The translations under genes were made by a program, and so were the position numbers. Shown here in pieces: positions 35,058 through 44,195 of a DNA stretch of 64,000 nucleotides. The stretch covers positions 62,001 to 126,000 of the forward strand of contig CAWHLP010000020.1 of NCBI GenBank assembly GCA_963830205.1. Direction: 5' to 3'. Numbering within the stretch: the first letter of the stretch is position 1; every line of letters begins with the position of its first letter. A model generated the notes under the pieces. That model searched no databases. It was not told where the DNA came from and saw only the letters and a list, made by a program, of their open reading frames with translations. This DNA comes from CAVSRC01 sp963830205 (GTDB taxonomy: Bacteria; Pseudomonadota; Alphaproteobacteria; Rhizobiales; Kaistiaceae).

Positions 35058-35927
35058 GTGCCAGTCGAGGTCTATCTCAACGTCGCCGTCAGCGGCCTGT
35101 TGACCGGCCTGGTCTACGGGCTGATGGCGCTCGGCCTGTCGGTCATCTTCGGCGTCGTGCGCGTCGTCAACTTCGCCCATGGCGAGATGATGACGGTCGC
35201 CATGTACATCGCCGTCACCCTGTTCTCCACCCTCGGCCTCGACCCGCTGGTCATGCTGGTGCCGATCGCCGCCGTGCTCTTCGCGCTCGGCTACGGCCTC
35301 CAGGCCGGGCTCATCAACCGCTTCATCACCCGCCCGGAATCGACGCAGTTCCTGCTGATGATCGCCGTGGCGCTCATCCTGGTGAACGTCCTCCTCATCG
35401 TCTTCGGGCCGGACGCCCAGAGCGTGCAGACCGCCTATTCCTATGACAGCTTCGCCATCGGCGAACTGATCATCGACGCCACCAAGCTCTACGCCGCCGG
35501 CGTATCGATCGTCGTCGCCGCGGCGCTCTACGCCTTCTTCCGCTTCACGCGCGTCGGCACCGCCATCCGCGCCTGCGCCGACAACCACACCGGCGCGCTG
35601 GTCGTCGGCCTCAACGTCCAGCACTACTACGCGCTCACCTTCGGCCTCGGCGCCGCCTGCGTCGGCGCCGCCGGATCGATGCTGGTGCTGCTGGTCGACG
35701 TGACGCCGGCGCTGGGGCCAGCCTACACGCTGCTTGCCTTCATCATCGTCATCACCGGCGGCCTCGGCTCGATGCCGGGCGCGCTGCTCGGCGGCGTCCT
35801 CATCGGCATGACCGAGGCGATGGCCGGCCTGATGTTCACGCCCTCGGCCAAGAGCATGTTCGGCTTCGCCATCCTGGTGCTGGTGCTGCTCTTCCGCCCG
35901 CAGGGCATCCTCGGACGGAAGGCCTGA
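35058..35927 (+). CDS. Branched-chain-type ABC permease (LivH-like)
   Basis: 289-residue inner-membrane permease. GLLTGLVYGLMALGLSVIFG, VRVVNFAHGEMMTVAMY and FIIVITGGLGSMPGALLGGV are LivH signatures; about eight helices. GTG start at 35058 after GGGGGATGGG. Three bases separate it from the LivM-like gene. Part of the presumed aryl-acid importer. Confidence 0.92.
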   Translation: MPVEVYLNVAVSGLLTGLVYGLMALGLSVIFGVVRVVNFAHGEMMTVAMYIAVTLFSTLGLDPLVMLVPIAAVLFALGYGLQAGLINRFITRPESTQFLLMIAVALILVNVLLIVFGPDAQSVQTAYSYDSFAIGELIIDATKLYAAGVSIVVAAALYAFFRFTRVGTAIRACADNHTGALVVGLNVQHYYALTFGLGAACVGAAGSMLVLLVDVTPALGPAYTLLAFIIVITGGLGSMPGALLGGVLIGMTEAMAGLMFTPSAKSMFGFAILVLVLLFRPQGILGRKA

Positions 35928-35930
35928 GCG

Positions 35931-36932
35931 ATGCGGCGCTTCGACCTCGGCCTGTCGCCGCTGAACCTGGTTCTGCTCGCTCTGCTCTTCGCCGGGCTGG
36001 TCGCCGCGCCCTTCTTCGCCAGCGACTATCTGGTCACCGTCCTCATCCTCATCTTCTACTTCGCCTATGTCGGCCAGGCGTGGAACGTGATGATGGGCTT
36101 CGCCGGGCAGCTCTCGCTCGGCCACGCCCTCTATGTCGGGCTCGCCGGCTATCTCGCCGCGCTCATCTTCAAGGATTTCGGCGTCGGCCCGTGGCTGGGC
36201 TTCCTGGCCTCGGTTCCGCTGACCATGCTGGCCGGCGCCATCATCGGCTTCCTGGCGCTGCGCTTCGGCGTCACCGGCGTCTATTTCGCCATCCTGACCA
36301 TCGCCTTCGCCGAATTTGCCCGCATCGGCTTCGACCATCTCGATATCGTCAACGGCTCGGGCGGCTTCTTCCTGCCGGTCGCCTCGCAGGATCACGTCGA
36401 TCTGTGGCTGCTGCGCGGACCGCCGGTGATGTTCTACTACGTCATGCTGGCCGCCGCGGTCGCCGCGCTCATCCTCTGCCGCCTGCTGCTCAGGAGCCGC
36501 ATCGGCTACTACTGGCTGGCGATCCGCGAGGACGAGGAGGCGGCGCGCGCCTCCGGCATCGACACCTTCCGCTACAAGATGGCCGCCGTGGTCATCTCCG
36601 CCGGCATGACCGCCTTCGGCGGCGTCTTCTACGCCTTCTATTACAACAACCTGTTCCCCGAGCAGGTCTTCCACATCTCGCGCTCGATCGAGATCATCGT
36701 CGGGCCGATCATCGGCGGGCTGGGCACGCTGCTCGGGCCCATCGTCGGCGCCTTCCTGCTCACCGGCCTCGCCGAGGGCCTGAACGGGCTCCTGGCCGCC
36801 ATCGGCATCGACATTCCGGGCGCCAGACAGGTGCTCTACGGCGTCTGCCTGCTCTTCGTCATCGCGGCGCTGCCGGGCGGCGTGTGGCCGTGGCTCGCCC
36901 GCCGGCTCGGCCTGACGGAGAACGGCCGGTGA
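35931..36932 (+). CDS. Branched-chain-type ABC permease (LivM-like)
   Basis: 333 residues, normal LivM length, unlike the extended copy at 21876. Landmarks: GQAWNVMMGFAGQLSLGHAL, GVTGVYFAILTIAFAEFARI and EEAARASGIDTFRYKMAAVV (ATPase-contact loop), IEIIVGPIIGGLGTLLGPIV. Its stop overlaps the downstream ATPase GTG by four bases. Second membrane subunit of the importer. Confidence 0.92.
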   Translation: MRRFDLGLSPLNLVLLALLFAGLVAAPFFASDYLVTVLILIFYFAYVGQAWNVMMGFAGQLSLGHALYVGLAGYLAALIFKDFGVGPWLGFLASVPLTMLAGAIIGFLALRFGVTGVYFAILTIAFAEFARIGFDHLDIVNGSGGFFLPVASQDHVDLWLLRGPPVMFYYVMLAAAVAALILCRLLLRSRIGYYWLAIREDEEAARASGIDTFRYKMAAVVISAGMTAFGGVFYAFYYNNLFPEQVFHISRSIEIIVGPIIGGLGTLLGPIVGAFLLTGLAEGLNGLLAAIGIDIPGARQVLYGVCLLFVIAALPGGVWPWLARRLGLTENGR

Positions 36933-37657
36933 GCGCGCTCCTCTCCCTCGACGACGTCACCAAGCGCTTCCGCGGCCTGGTGGCCGTCGATGAGGTGTCG
37001 TTCGCCGTCGAGGCCGGCGAGATCTGCGGCGTCATCGGGCCGAACGGCGCCGGCAAGACGACGCTGTTCAACATGATCGCCGGCGTCTTCGTGCCGGACG
37101 GCGGCAGCATCACCTTCGCCGGCCAGAGCATCGACGGACTGTCGGCCGACAAGGTCTGCCGGCGCGGCATCGGACGGACCTTCCAGCTCGTGCGTCCCTT
37201 CCCGGGGCTCACCGTCGAGGACAACGTCATCGTCGGCGGGCTCCTGCACCGGACCAGCGTCACGGCGGCCCGCGCGCGCGCCCACGACCTGCTGCGCCAG
37301 CTCGACCTCTACGACAAGCGCCACCAGCAGGCGCGCGCACTGACGCTTCCCGACCGCAAGCGGCTGGAGGTGGCGCGGGCGCTGGCCACCGATCCCCAGC
37401 TCCTGCTGCTCGACGAGGTGATGGCCGGCCTCAGGCCGACCGAGACCGACCGCATGGTCGCGGTGCTCAAGGCCCTCAATCGCGACAGCGGCCTCACCAT
37501 CGTCCTCATCGAGCACGTCATGCGCGCGGTGATGGCGCTCGCCACCCACATCGTCGTGCTGCATCACGGCGCGCTGATCGCCAACGGTGCGCCCGAGGCC
37601 GTGGTGCGCGATGCCGCCGTCATCGAATCCTATCTCGGCGCGGAGGCGCCGGCATGA
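36929..37657 (+). CDS. Branched-chain-type ABC ATPase (LivG-like)
   Basis: 242 residues from GTG 36929. Walker A GPNGAGKTT and Q-loop region GRTFQLVRPFPGLTVEDNVI are normal. The signature is TLPDRKRLEVARAL in place of LSGGQ, and Walker B ends LLLLDEVMAGL (Glu kept, Pro replaced by Val); both variants are common in aromatic-acid importers of this family. The longer open frame reaching 36080 is inside livM. Overlaps the LivF-like gene by four bases. Confidence 0.92.
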   Translation: MSALLSLDDVTKRFRGLVAVDEVSFAVEAGEICGVIGPNGAGKTTLFNMIAGVFVPDGGSITFAGQSIDGLSADKVCRRGIGRTFQLVRPFPGLTVEDNVIVGGLLHRTSVTAARARAHDLLRQLDLYDKRHQQARALTLPDRKRLEVARALATDPQLLLLDEVMAGLRPTETDRMVAVLKALNRDSGLTIVLIEHVMRAVMALATHIVVLHHGALIANGAPEAVVRDAAVIESYLGAEAPA

Positions 37658-38361
37658 TCCTCGCCGTCGAGTCCCTCGACCTCTTCTACGGCGACGCCCA
37701 GGCGCTCGACGGCGTGTCGCTCACCATCGCGGAAGGCGCCATCGTCGCCATCGTCGGCGCCAACGGCGCCGGCAAGACCTCGCTCATCCGCACCATCGCC
37801 GGCATGTACCGTCCGGCGCGCGGACGCATCCTCTATCGTGGCGCCGACATCGCCGGCTGGCCGAGCCATCGCGTCTGCGACCTTGGCATCGGCCAGGTCG
37901 CCGAGGGCCGCCAGGTCTTCCCGACCCTGTCGGTGGCCGAGAACCTCGCCATGGGCGCCATGCTGCCGCGCGCCCATCGCGACCGGCACCGCAACCTCGA
38001 CCGGGTGATGACCATGTTCCCGCGGCTGGCCGAGCGACGCCGCCAGCCGGCCGGCACGCTGTCTGGCGGCGAGCAGCAGATGCTCGCCATCGGCCGCTGC
38101 CTGATGGGATCGCCCGAGCTGATCATGTTCGACGAACCGTCGCTCGGCCTCGCCCCGCTGGCGGTCCAGGGCGTGCTCAAGACCATCGCCGACCTCAACG
38201 CCAGCGGCATGACCTGCGTTCTGGTCGAGCAGAACGTCGCCGCCTCGCTCAAGCTGGCGAGCCATGCCTACGTCATCGAGAACGGCCGGGTGGCGCTCTC
38301 CGGCACCGGCGAGGCCCTGCTCCACGACGACCGCGTCCGCCAGGCCTATCTCGGCGCGTAG
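37654..38361 (+). CDS. Branched-chain-type ABC ATPase (LivF-like)
   Basis: 235 residues with canonical Walker A GANGAGKTS, signature TLSGGEQQML, Walker B LIMFDEPSLGLAP and switch VEQN. It contrasts with the Arg-bearing paralogue at 23929. Last gene of the aryl-acid import and degradation operon. A 136-bp AT-richer gap follows before the putrescine operon. Confidence 0.93.
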   Translation: MILAVESLDLFYGDAQALDGVSLTIAEGAIVAIVGANGAGKTSLIRTIAGMYRPARGRILYRGADIAGWPSHRVCDLGIGQVAEGRQVFPTLSVAENLAMGAMLPRAHRDRHRNLDRVMTMFPRLAERRRQPAGTLSGGEQQMLAIGRCLMGSPELIMFDEPSLGLAPLAVQGVLKTIADLNASGMTCVLVEQNVAASLKLASHAYVIENGRVALSGTGEALLHDDRVRQAYLGA

Positions 38362-38497
38362 ACGAAGCCTGAAGCCGACGGAAGGCCGCCGGCCGCATTC
38401 CATTTTTTCTAGGTCTATCCTAAGACTATCAGCTTGCCTGGGCGGGCGTCCGTGCCGGGCCTGCGCCAAGGACGGCGCCAAGGGGGAGATCGTTCAC

Positions 38498-39662
38498 ATG
38501 TACCGGAGCGTCAGACTTGTGACTGCCGGAGCGGCCGCCGCGCTGCTCGTCAGCGGGCAGATCGCCAATGCCGCGATGATGACGAGCGTCGGCCCGGGCG
38601 AGGGCGAGGTCGATATCGTCGCCTGGGCCGGCTACATCGAGCGCGGCGAGACCGACAAGGCCTATGACTGGGTCACCGATTTCGAGAAGTCGACCGGCTG
38701 CAAGGTCAACGTCAAGGTCGCCGGCACCTCCGACGAGATGGTCACGCTGATGAACGCCGGCGGCTTCGACCTGGTCACCGCCTCGGGCGATGCCAGCCTG
38801 CGCCTGATCGCCGGCGGCACCGTCCAGGAGATCAACACCGACCTCATCTCCAACTGGAAGAACGTCGATCCGCGCCTGCAGAACGGCGCCTGGCACACCG
38901 TCGACGGCAAGCACTACGGCACGCCCTACCAGTGGGGCCCGAACGTGCTGATGTACAACACCGACGCCTTCAAGGGCGCCGCGCCGACGAGCTGGGGCGT
39001 CATCTTCCACGAGCAGACCCTGCCCGACGGCAAGTCGAACAAGGGCCGCGTGCAGGCCTATAGCGGCGCCATCTACATCGCCGACGCCGCGCTCTACCTG
39101 ATGAAGACCAAGCCCGAGCTCGGCATCAAGGACCCCTACGAACTGAACGAGGACCAGTACAAGGCGGTGCTCGACCTGCTGCGCGAGCAGCATCCGCTGG
39201 TCCAGCGCTACTGGCACGACGCCACCGTGCAGACCGACGACTTCACCAACGAGGGCGTCGTCGCCTCCGGCTCGTGGCCCTACCAGGTCAACCTGCTCCA
39301 GGCCAACAAGCAGCCGATCGCTTCGGTCATCCCCGAGGAAGGCGCCACCGGCTGGGCCGACACCACGATGATGCACGTGAACGCGCCGCATCCCAACTGC
39401 GCCTATCTGTGGATGCAGCATTCGCTGGAGCCCAAGGTGCAGGGCGACGTCGCGGCGTGGTTCGGCTCGGTGCCGGCGGTTCCCGCCGCCTGCAAGGGCA
39501 ACGAACTGCTGACCGACCAGGGCTGCAGCCTCAACGGCTTCGACAACTTCGACAAGATCGCCTTCTGGAAGACGCCGATCGGCAAGTGCGCGACTGCAGG
39601 CCACCTGCGTGCCCTATTCGCGCTGGGCGAGCGACTACATCGCCATCGTCGGGGGCCAGTAG
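38498..39662 (+). CDS. ydcS: YdcS-like putrescine/spermidine ABC binding protein (C-terminal frameshift)
   Basis: 387-residue periplasmic protein after correction, strongly similar to E. coli YdcS: VDIVAWAGYIERGETDKAYD, GGFDLVTASGDASLRLI, YGTPYQWGPNVLMYNT, DGKSNKGRVQAYSGAIYIAD and DKIAFWKTPIG. A Sec signal peptide (MYRSVRLVTAGAAAALLVSG) is present. The observed frame runs wrongly to 39802 into the next gene. Dropping one base near 39594 (GACTGCAG to GACGCAG) restores the family ending VPYSRWASDYIAIVGGQ with a stop at 39660-39662. The N-terminal 365 residues are unaffected. First gene of a ydcSTUV-patD unit. Confidence 0.88.
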
Positions 39663-39710
39663 GGACCGGGAGCTCAGCAACTTGCCGGGGCGGCGGGGCA
39701 TTCGCGATCC

Positions 39711-40739
39711 ATGACGGCGACCGATACGCTGGCCGCCGTCTCCTTCCGCGGCGTCACCCGCCATTTCGGCGCGGTGCGCGCCGTGGACGGGATCGATCTT
39801 GAGGTCGCCCCCGGCGAGTTCTTCGCCATGCTCGGGCCGTCCGGTTCGGGCAAGACGACGTGCCTCCGCCTGATCGCCGGCTTCGACACGCCGTCGGCCG
39901 GCGCCATCGACGTGTTCGGCGTCTCGATGGCCGCCGTGCCGCCTTACCGGCGGCCGGTCAACACCGTCTTCCAGGACTACGCCCTCTTCCCGCACATGAA
40001 CGTGCTCGCCAACGTCTGCTACGGGCTGACCATACGGCGGGTGCCACGGGCGGAGCGCGAGCGGCTCGGCCGCGAGGCGCTGGCCCTGGTCAAGCTTTCA
40101 GGCCTCGAGGAACGCCGGCCGGCAGCGCTCTCCGGCGGCCAGCGCCAGCGCGTGGCGCTCGCCCGCGCCCTGGTCCTGCGGCCCAAGGTGCTGCTCCTCG
40201 ACGAGCCGCTGGGCGCGCTCGACCTCAAGCTCCGCGAAGACATGCAGGGCGAGCTCAAGGGCCTGCACCGCAGCCTCGGCATCACCTTCGTCTTCGTCAC
40301 CCACGATCAGGGCGAGGCCCTGTCGATGGCAGACCGCGTGGCGATCTTCAGCGAGGGCCGCCTGGTCCAGGTCGGCACTCCGGAGGAGGTCTACGAGCGG
40401 CCGCGCACGCGCTTCGTCGCCGATTTCGTCGGCGGCTCCAACGTCATCGCGGCGGAGACCATCGCCGGCTGGATCGGCCGGTCGCAGCCGGCGAGCCTCA
40501 GGCCCGAGAAGATCGTCGTGCTGCCCGAGGGCAGCGCAATGCCCGCCGATGCGATCGCCGTCGCCGGCATGGTCGATGAGATCCTCTACCATGGCGCCAC
40601 CCGGCGCATCGATCTCCTCACCGACATCGGGCGCCTGACGGCCGCCATGCCGACCGCCGTCGGCGCATCGCCGGTGCACGAAGGCCAGGCCGTGCGCGCC
40701 GTCTTCCCGCGCGACGCGCTGCATCTCATGGAGGGGTGA
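39711..40739 (+). CDS. ydcT: Polyamine ABC transporter ATP-binding protein (YdcT/PotA-like)
   Basis: 342 residues. Walker A GPSGSGKTT, Q-loop VFQDYALFPHMNV, signature ALSGGQRQRV, Walker B LLLDEPLGALD and THDQGEALSMADRVA, followed by a C-terminal TOBE domain from about residue 270 (RPEKIVVLPEG). PotA-type ATPases drive spermidine or putrescine import. ATG 39711 is used; the true end of ydcS lies 48 bp upstream. It is followed by the first permease after one base. Confidence 0.93.
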   Translation: MTATDTLAAVSFRGVTRHFGAVRAVDGIDLEVAPGEFFAMLGPSGSGKTTCLRLIAGFDTPSAGAIDVFGVSMAAVPPYRRPVNTVFQDYALFPHMNVLANVCYGLTIRRVPRAERERLGREALALVKLSGLEERRPAALSGGQRQRVALARALVLRPKVLLLDEPLGALDLKLREDMQGELKGLHRSLGITFVFVTHDQGEALSMADRVAIFSEGRLVQVGTPEEVYERPRTRFVADFVGGSNVIAAETIAGWIGRSQPASLRPEKIVVLPEGSAMPADAIAVAGMVDEILYHGATRRIDLLTDIGRLTAAMPTAVGASPVHEGQAVRAVFPRDALHLMEG

Positions 40740-40740
40740 G

Positions 40741-41688
40741 ATGGCGAATGCCGACCTCGCCATTCCGCCGCCGCGCGAGAGCCTGCTGCGCCGCCTGTCC
40801 GACGTGCTGCTCGCCCGGCGCGGCCTCTACGTCCTGCTGCTGCTGGTTCCGCCGCTCCTGTGGATCGGCGTCGTCTATATCGGCTCGCTCTTCGCCCTGC
40901 TCGTCGAGAGCTTCTTCTCGATCGACGACTTCTCCGGCGTCATCGTCCGCCAGCCGACGCTCAAGACCTATGCCGAGCTGCTCAGGCCGGCCAATTTCGA
41001 CGTCATCCTGCGCACGGTCAGCATCGCCGCCGTGGTCACGCTGCTGTCGATCGTCGTCGCCTTCCCGATCGCCTATTACGTCGCCCGCTATGCCCGCGGC
41101 CGGATGCGCGCCCTGCTCTACCTGGCGATCATGATGCCGCTGTGGTCGAGCTACCTGGTCAAGGTCTATGCGTGGAAGCTGCTGCTCGCCAAGGAAGGCG
41201 TCATTCCCTGGGTCTACGACCATCTCGGCCTCCACGCGGTGATCGACTGGATGCTGGCGCTGCCCGTCATCGGCGGCCCGTCGCTGTCGACCAGCTACAT
41301 CGGCACGGTGGTCGTCTTCATGTATCTGTGGATCCCGTTCATGGTGCTGCCCATGCAGGCGGCGCTCGAGCGCGTGCCCGCCTCGCTGATCGAGGCGGCC
41401 GGCGACCTCGGCGCCGACCCCAGGCAGACCTTCCGCACCATCATCCTGCCGCTGGCGCTCCCCGGCGTGGTCGCCGGCGCCATCTTCACCTTCTCGCTGA
41501 CGCTCGGCGACTACATCGTCCCGTCGATCATCGGCCCGTCGTCGCTGATCCTCGGCCAGGTGGTCTACATCCAGCAGGGCACCGCCGGAAACGTGCCGTT
41601 GGCCGCCGCCTTCGCCGTCGTGCCCATCCTGATCATGGGGGTCTTCCTGACGGTCGCCAAGCGCCTGGGGGCCTTCGATGCGCTCTGA
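40741..41688 (+). CDS. ydcU: Polyamine ABC transporter permease (YdcU/PotB-like)
   Basis: 315-residue permease with six main helices and the EAA loop that docks the ATPase (LIEAAGDLGADPRQTFRTII, then LPLALPGVVAGAIF). The order ATPase, PotB-like, PotC-like matches ydcTUV. The stop overlaps the next gene by 11 bases. Imports putrescine or a related diamine, judged from the adjacent patD. Confidence 0.92.
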   Translation: MANADLAIPPPRESLLRRLSDVLLARRGLYVLLLLVPPLLWIGVVYIGSLFALLVESFFSIDDFSGVIVRQPTLKTYAELLRPANFDVILRTVSIAAVVTLLSIVVAFPIAYYVARYARGRMRALLYLAIMMPLWSSYLVKVYAWKLLLAKEGVIPWVYDHLGLHAVIDWMLALPVIGGPSLSTSYIGTVVVFMYLWIPFMVLPMQAALERVPASLIEAAGDLGADPRQTFRTIILPLALPGVVAGAIFTFSLTLGDYIVPSIIGPSSLILGQVVYIQQGTAGNVPLAAAFAVVPILIMGVFLTVAKRLGAFDAL

Positions 41689-42499
41689 CGGCGCCCTCAA
41701 GCCGCGCGCCTCGCTGTGGCTGAAGCTGACGGCGACCGGCTCGCTGCTCTTCATCCACGTGCCGCTGCTCTTCATCATCCTCTACGCCTTCACGACGGAG
41801 GACCGCAGCTACCAGTTCCCGCCGCCGGGGCTGACGCTGAAATGGTTCGCGGTGGCGTGGGGCCGGCAGGACATCTTCAACGCGCTCGGCCTGTCGGTCG
41901 AGGTCGCCAGCATCGCCACCCTCATGGCGCTCGTTCTCGGCACGCTTGCCGGCGGGGCGCTGGCGCGCGCCCGCTTCTTCGGCCGCGAAACGATCTCGCT
42001 GCTCTTCATCCTGCCGATCGCGCTGCCCGGCATCATCACCGGCATATCGCTGCGCGCCGCCTTCGATGTCGCCGGCATCCCCTTCTCGTTCTGGACGATC
42101 ATCCTCGGCCACGCCACCTTCTGCATCGTGGTCGTCTACAACAACGCCGTCGCCCGCTTCCGCCGCCTGTCGCCGTCGCTGGTCGAGGCGTCGATGGACC
42201 TCGGCGCCGACGGCTTCCAGACCTTCCGCCACATCGTGCTGCCCAATATCGCCACGGCGCTGCTCGCCGGCGGCATGCTCGCCTTCGCCCTCTCCTTCGA
42301 CGAGGTGATCGTCACCACCTTCACCGCCGGCCAGCAGACGACGCTGCCGATCTGGATGCTGTCCGAGCTGGTGCGCCCGCGCCAGCGCCCGGTCACCAAT
42401 GTCGTCGCCGTCATCGTCATCGCCCTCACCTTCCTGCCGATCCTCGCCGCCTACTACCTGACGCGCGAGGAATCGACCGGCGGCGGGGCGGCCCACTAG
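41678..42499 (+). CDS. ydcV: Polyamine ABC transporter permease (YdcV/PotC-like)
   Basis: 273-residue permease. The EAA loop is LVEASMDLGADGFQTFRHIV, followed by LPNIATALLAGGMLAFALSF and DEVIVTTFTAGQ, the PotC-type ending. Starts inside the ydcU 3' end, an overlap that supports co-translation. Followed 22 bp later by the aldehyde dehydrogenase with GAAAGGACG before its ATG. Confidence 0.92.
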   Translation: MRSDGALKPRASLWLKLTATGSLLFIHVPLLFIILYAFTTEDRSYQFPPPGLTLKWFAVAWGRQDIFNALGLSVEVASIATLMALVLGTLAGGALARARFFGRETISLLFILPIALPGIITGISLRAAFDVAGIPFSFWTIILGHATFCIVVVYNNAVARFRRLSPSLVEASMDLGADGFQTFRHIVLPNIATALLAGGMLAFALSFDEVIVTTFTAGQQTTLPIWMLSELVRPRQRPVTNVVAVIVIALTFLPILAAYYLTREESTGGGAAH

Positions 42500-42521
42500 A
42501 CTTCCGAAAGGACGTGAAGCC

Positions 42522-43951
42522 ATGCACACCGAGATGCTGATCGGCTCCGCCTTCGCCCAGGGCACCGGCGCTGAGGAGACCGTCCTCAACCCGCGCACCG
42601 GCAAGGCGATCGCAACCGTCCCGGAAGCCTCGATCGAGCAGGTCAACCAGGCGGTCGCGGCGGCCGAGCGGGCCTTCGCCAAGTGGTCGCGGACGACGCC
42701 GGGCGAGCGCGCCGGCTATCTCCTGCGCCTGGCCGACCGCATCGCCGCCGAGGAGCAGGACTTCGCCCGGCTGGAGGCGCTGAACTGCGGCAAGCCGCTC
42801 TACACCGTCACCCGCGACGAGACCCCGGCGGTCATCGACGTGCTGCGCTTCTTCGCCGGCGCGGCGCGCGTCGTGCCGGCGTCGGCCGCCGGCGAGTACC
42901 TGCCCGGCTTCACCTCGATGGTGCGCCGCGACCCGATCGGCGTGGTCGCGCAGATCGCGCCGTGGAACTATCCGCTGATGATGGCGGCGTGGAAGATCGC
43001 CCCGGCGCTCGCCGCCGGCAACACGGTGGTGCTCAAGCCGTCCGAGCACACGCCGCTGACCACGCTGAAGCTCGCCAGGATCGCCGCCGAGGTGCTGCCC
43101 GAGGGCGTGCTCAACGTCGTCGTCGGGCGCGGCGCGACCGTCGGCGACGCGCTCATCAACCACCCCAAGGTGGCAATGGTGTCGCTCACCGGCTCGGTCG
43201 GCACCGGCCAGAAGGTGCTGGCGGCGGCGGCCCAGTCGATCAAGCGCACGCACCTGGAACTCGGCGGCAAGGCGCCGGTCATCGTCTTCGACGACGCCGA
43301 TATCGACGCCGTGGTGCAGGGCGTGCGCGTCTTCGGCTACGCCAATGCCGGCCAGGACTGCACCGCCGCCTGCCGGCTCTATGCCGGCGCCAAGGTCTAC
43401 GACAAGCTGGTCGCCGACCTCTCCGCCGCCGTCGCGACCATCGCCTACGACCTCCCCGACGACGACAAGAACGAGATCGGCCCGCTGATCTCCGCCCGCC
43501 AGCGCGAGCGCGTCGCCGGCTATGTCGACCGCGCCCGCGACGAACACGCATGTCGAGGTCGACGGCCGGCGGCAAGTCCGCTGCCGGCGGCGGCTTCTAC
43601 TACCAGCCGACGGTCGTCGCCGGAGCCCGGCAGGATGACGAGATCGTGCGCAACGAGGTGTTCGGTCCGGTGGTCTCGATCACGCGCTTCGACGACACCG
43701 AGACGGCCATCGCCTGGGCGAACGATTCCGACTACGGGCTGGCCTCCTCGGTGTGGACCAGGGACGTCGGCCGGGCGATGGCGGTCGCCGCCCGCCTGCA
43801 ATACGGCTGCACCTGGATCAACTGCCACTTCATGCTGACCAACGAGATGCCGCACGGCGGCATGAAGAAGTCCGGCTACGGCAAGGACATGAGCCTCTAC
43901 GCGCTGGAGGACTATACGGTCGTCCGCCACGTGATGGCCAAGCTGGCATAG
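42522..43951 (+). pseudogene. patD: Gamma-aminobutyraldehyde dehydrogenase (PatD-like), frameshifted
   Basis: Aldehyde dehydrogenase of about 475 residues, closely resembling E. coli PatD: FFAGAARVVPASAAGEYLPG, IAPWNYPLMMAAWKIAPALA, HLELGGKAPVIVFDDADIDA, NAGQDCTAACR with catalytic Cys, and in another frame EVFGPVVSITRFDD, GCTWINCHFMLTNEMPHGG and YALEDYTVVRHVMAK. Between about 43545 and 43565 the frame moves twice: a short HVEV segment in the third frame shows two single-base insertions. It oxidises 4-aminobutanal from putrescine to GABA with NAD. Placement after a ydcSTUV-type importer supports the substrate. Likely sequencing errors. Confidence 0.87.
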
Positions 43952-43997
43952 GCCGCCGCCAGCCGCGACCCGCCTGGTTGTCTCGGGATTCAACCTC

Positions 43998-44164
43998 CCC
44001 CTTGAGGGCCCTTAAGGGGAGGTCGAAATGCCGAAGGCATTTCGGGAGGGGGTGATGCCCAGACCCCTCCCCAGAACCGCTTCGCGGTGCTGACCCCTCC
44101 GTCAAACACGGGCTTGCCCGTGTTTGGTTCATAAGCGCCAAAGTCGGAAATATCCGACTTTGGC
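43998..44164. repeat. Cluster of four intergenic palindromes
   Basis: In the 244-bp convergent gap between patD and melA there are four hairpins: CCCCTTGAGGG/CCCTTAAGGGG (43998-44019), CGAAATGCC-GAA-GGCATTTCG (44024-44044), CAAACACGGGC-TT-GCCCGTGTTTG (44103-44126) and GCCAAAGTCGGA-AATA-TCCGACTTTGGC (44137-44164). No T-tract follows most of them, so a palindromic repeat mosaic is more likely than simple terminators, though they may also terminate both genes. Confidence 0.75.
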
Positions 44165-44195
44165 TGGGAGGCAGTGCCGTGCGGAACGCTCCGCC

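Noticed and set aside
33678..36674. 998-codon open frame on the minus strand
   Set aside because: Antisense to the binding-protein and permease genes; low-complexity, charged translation with no domain. A product of high GC and codon bias.
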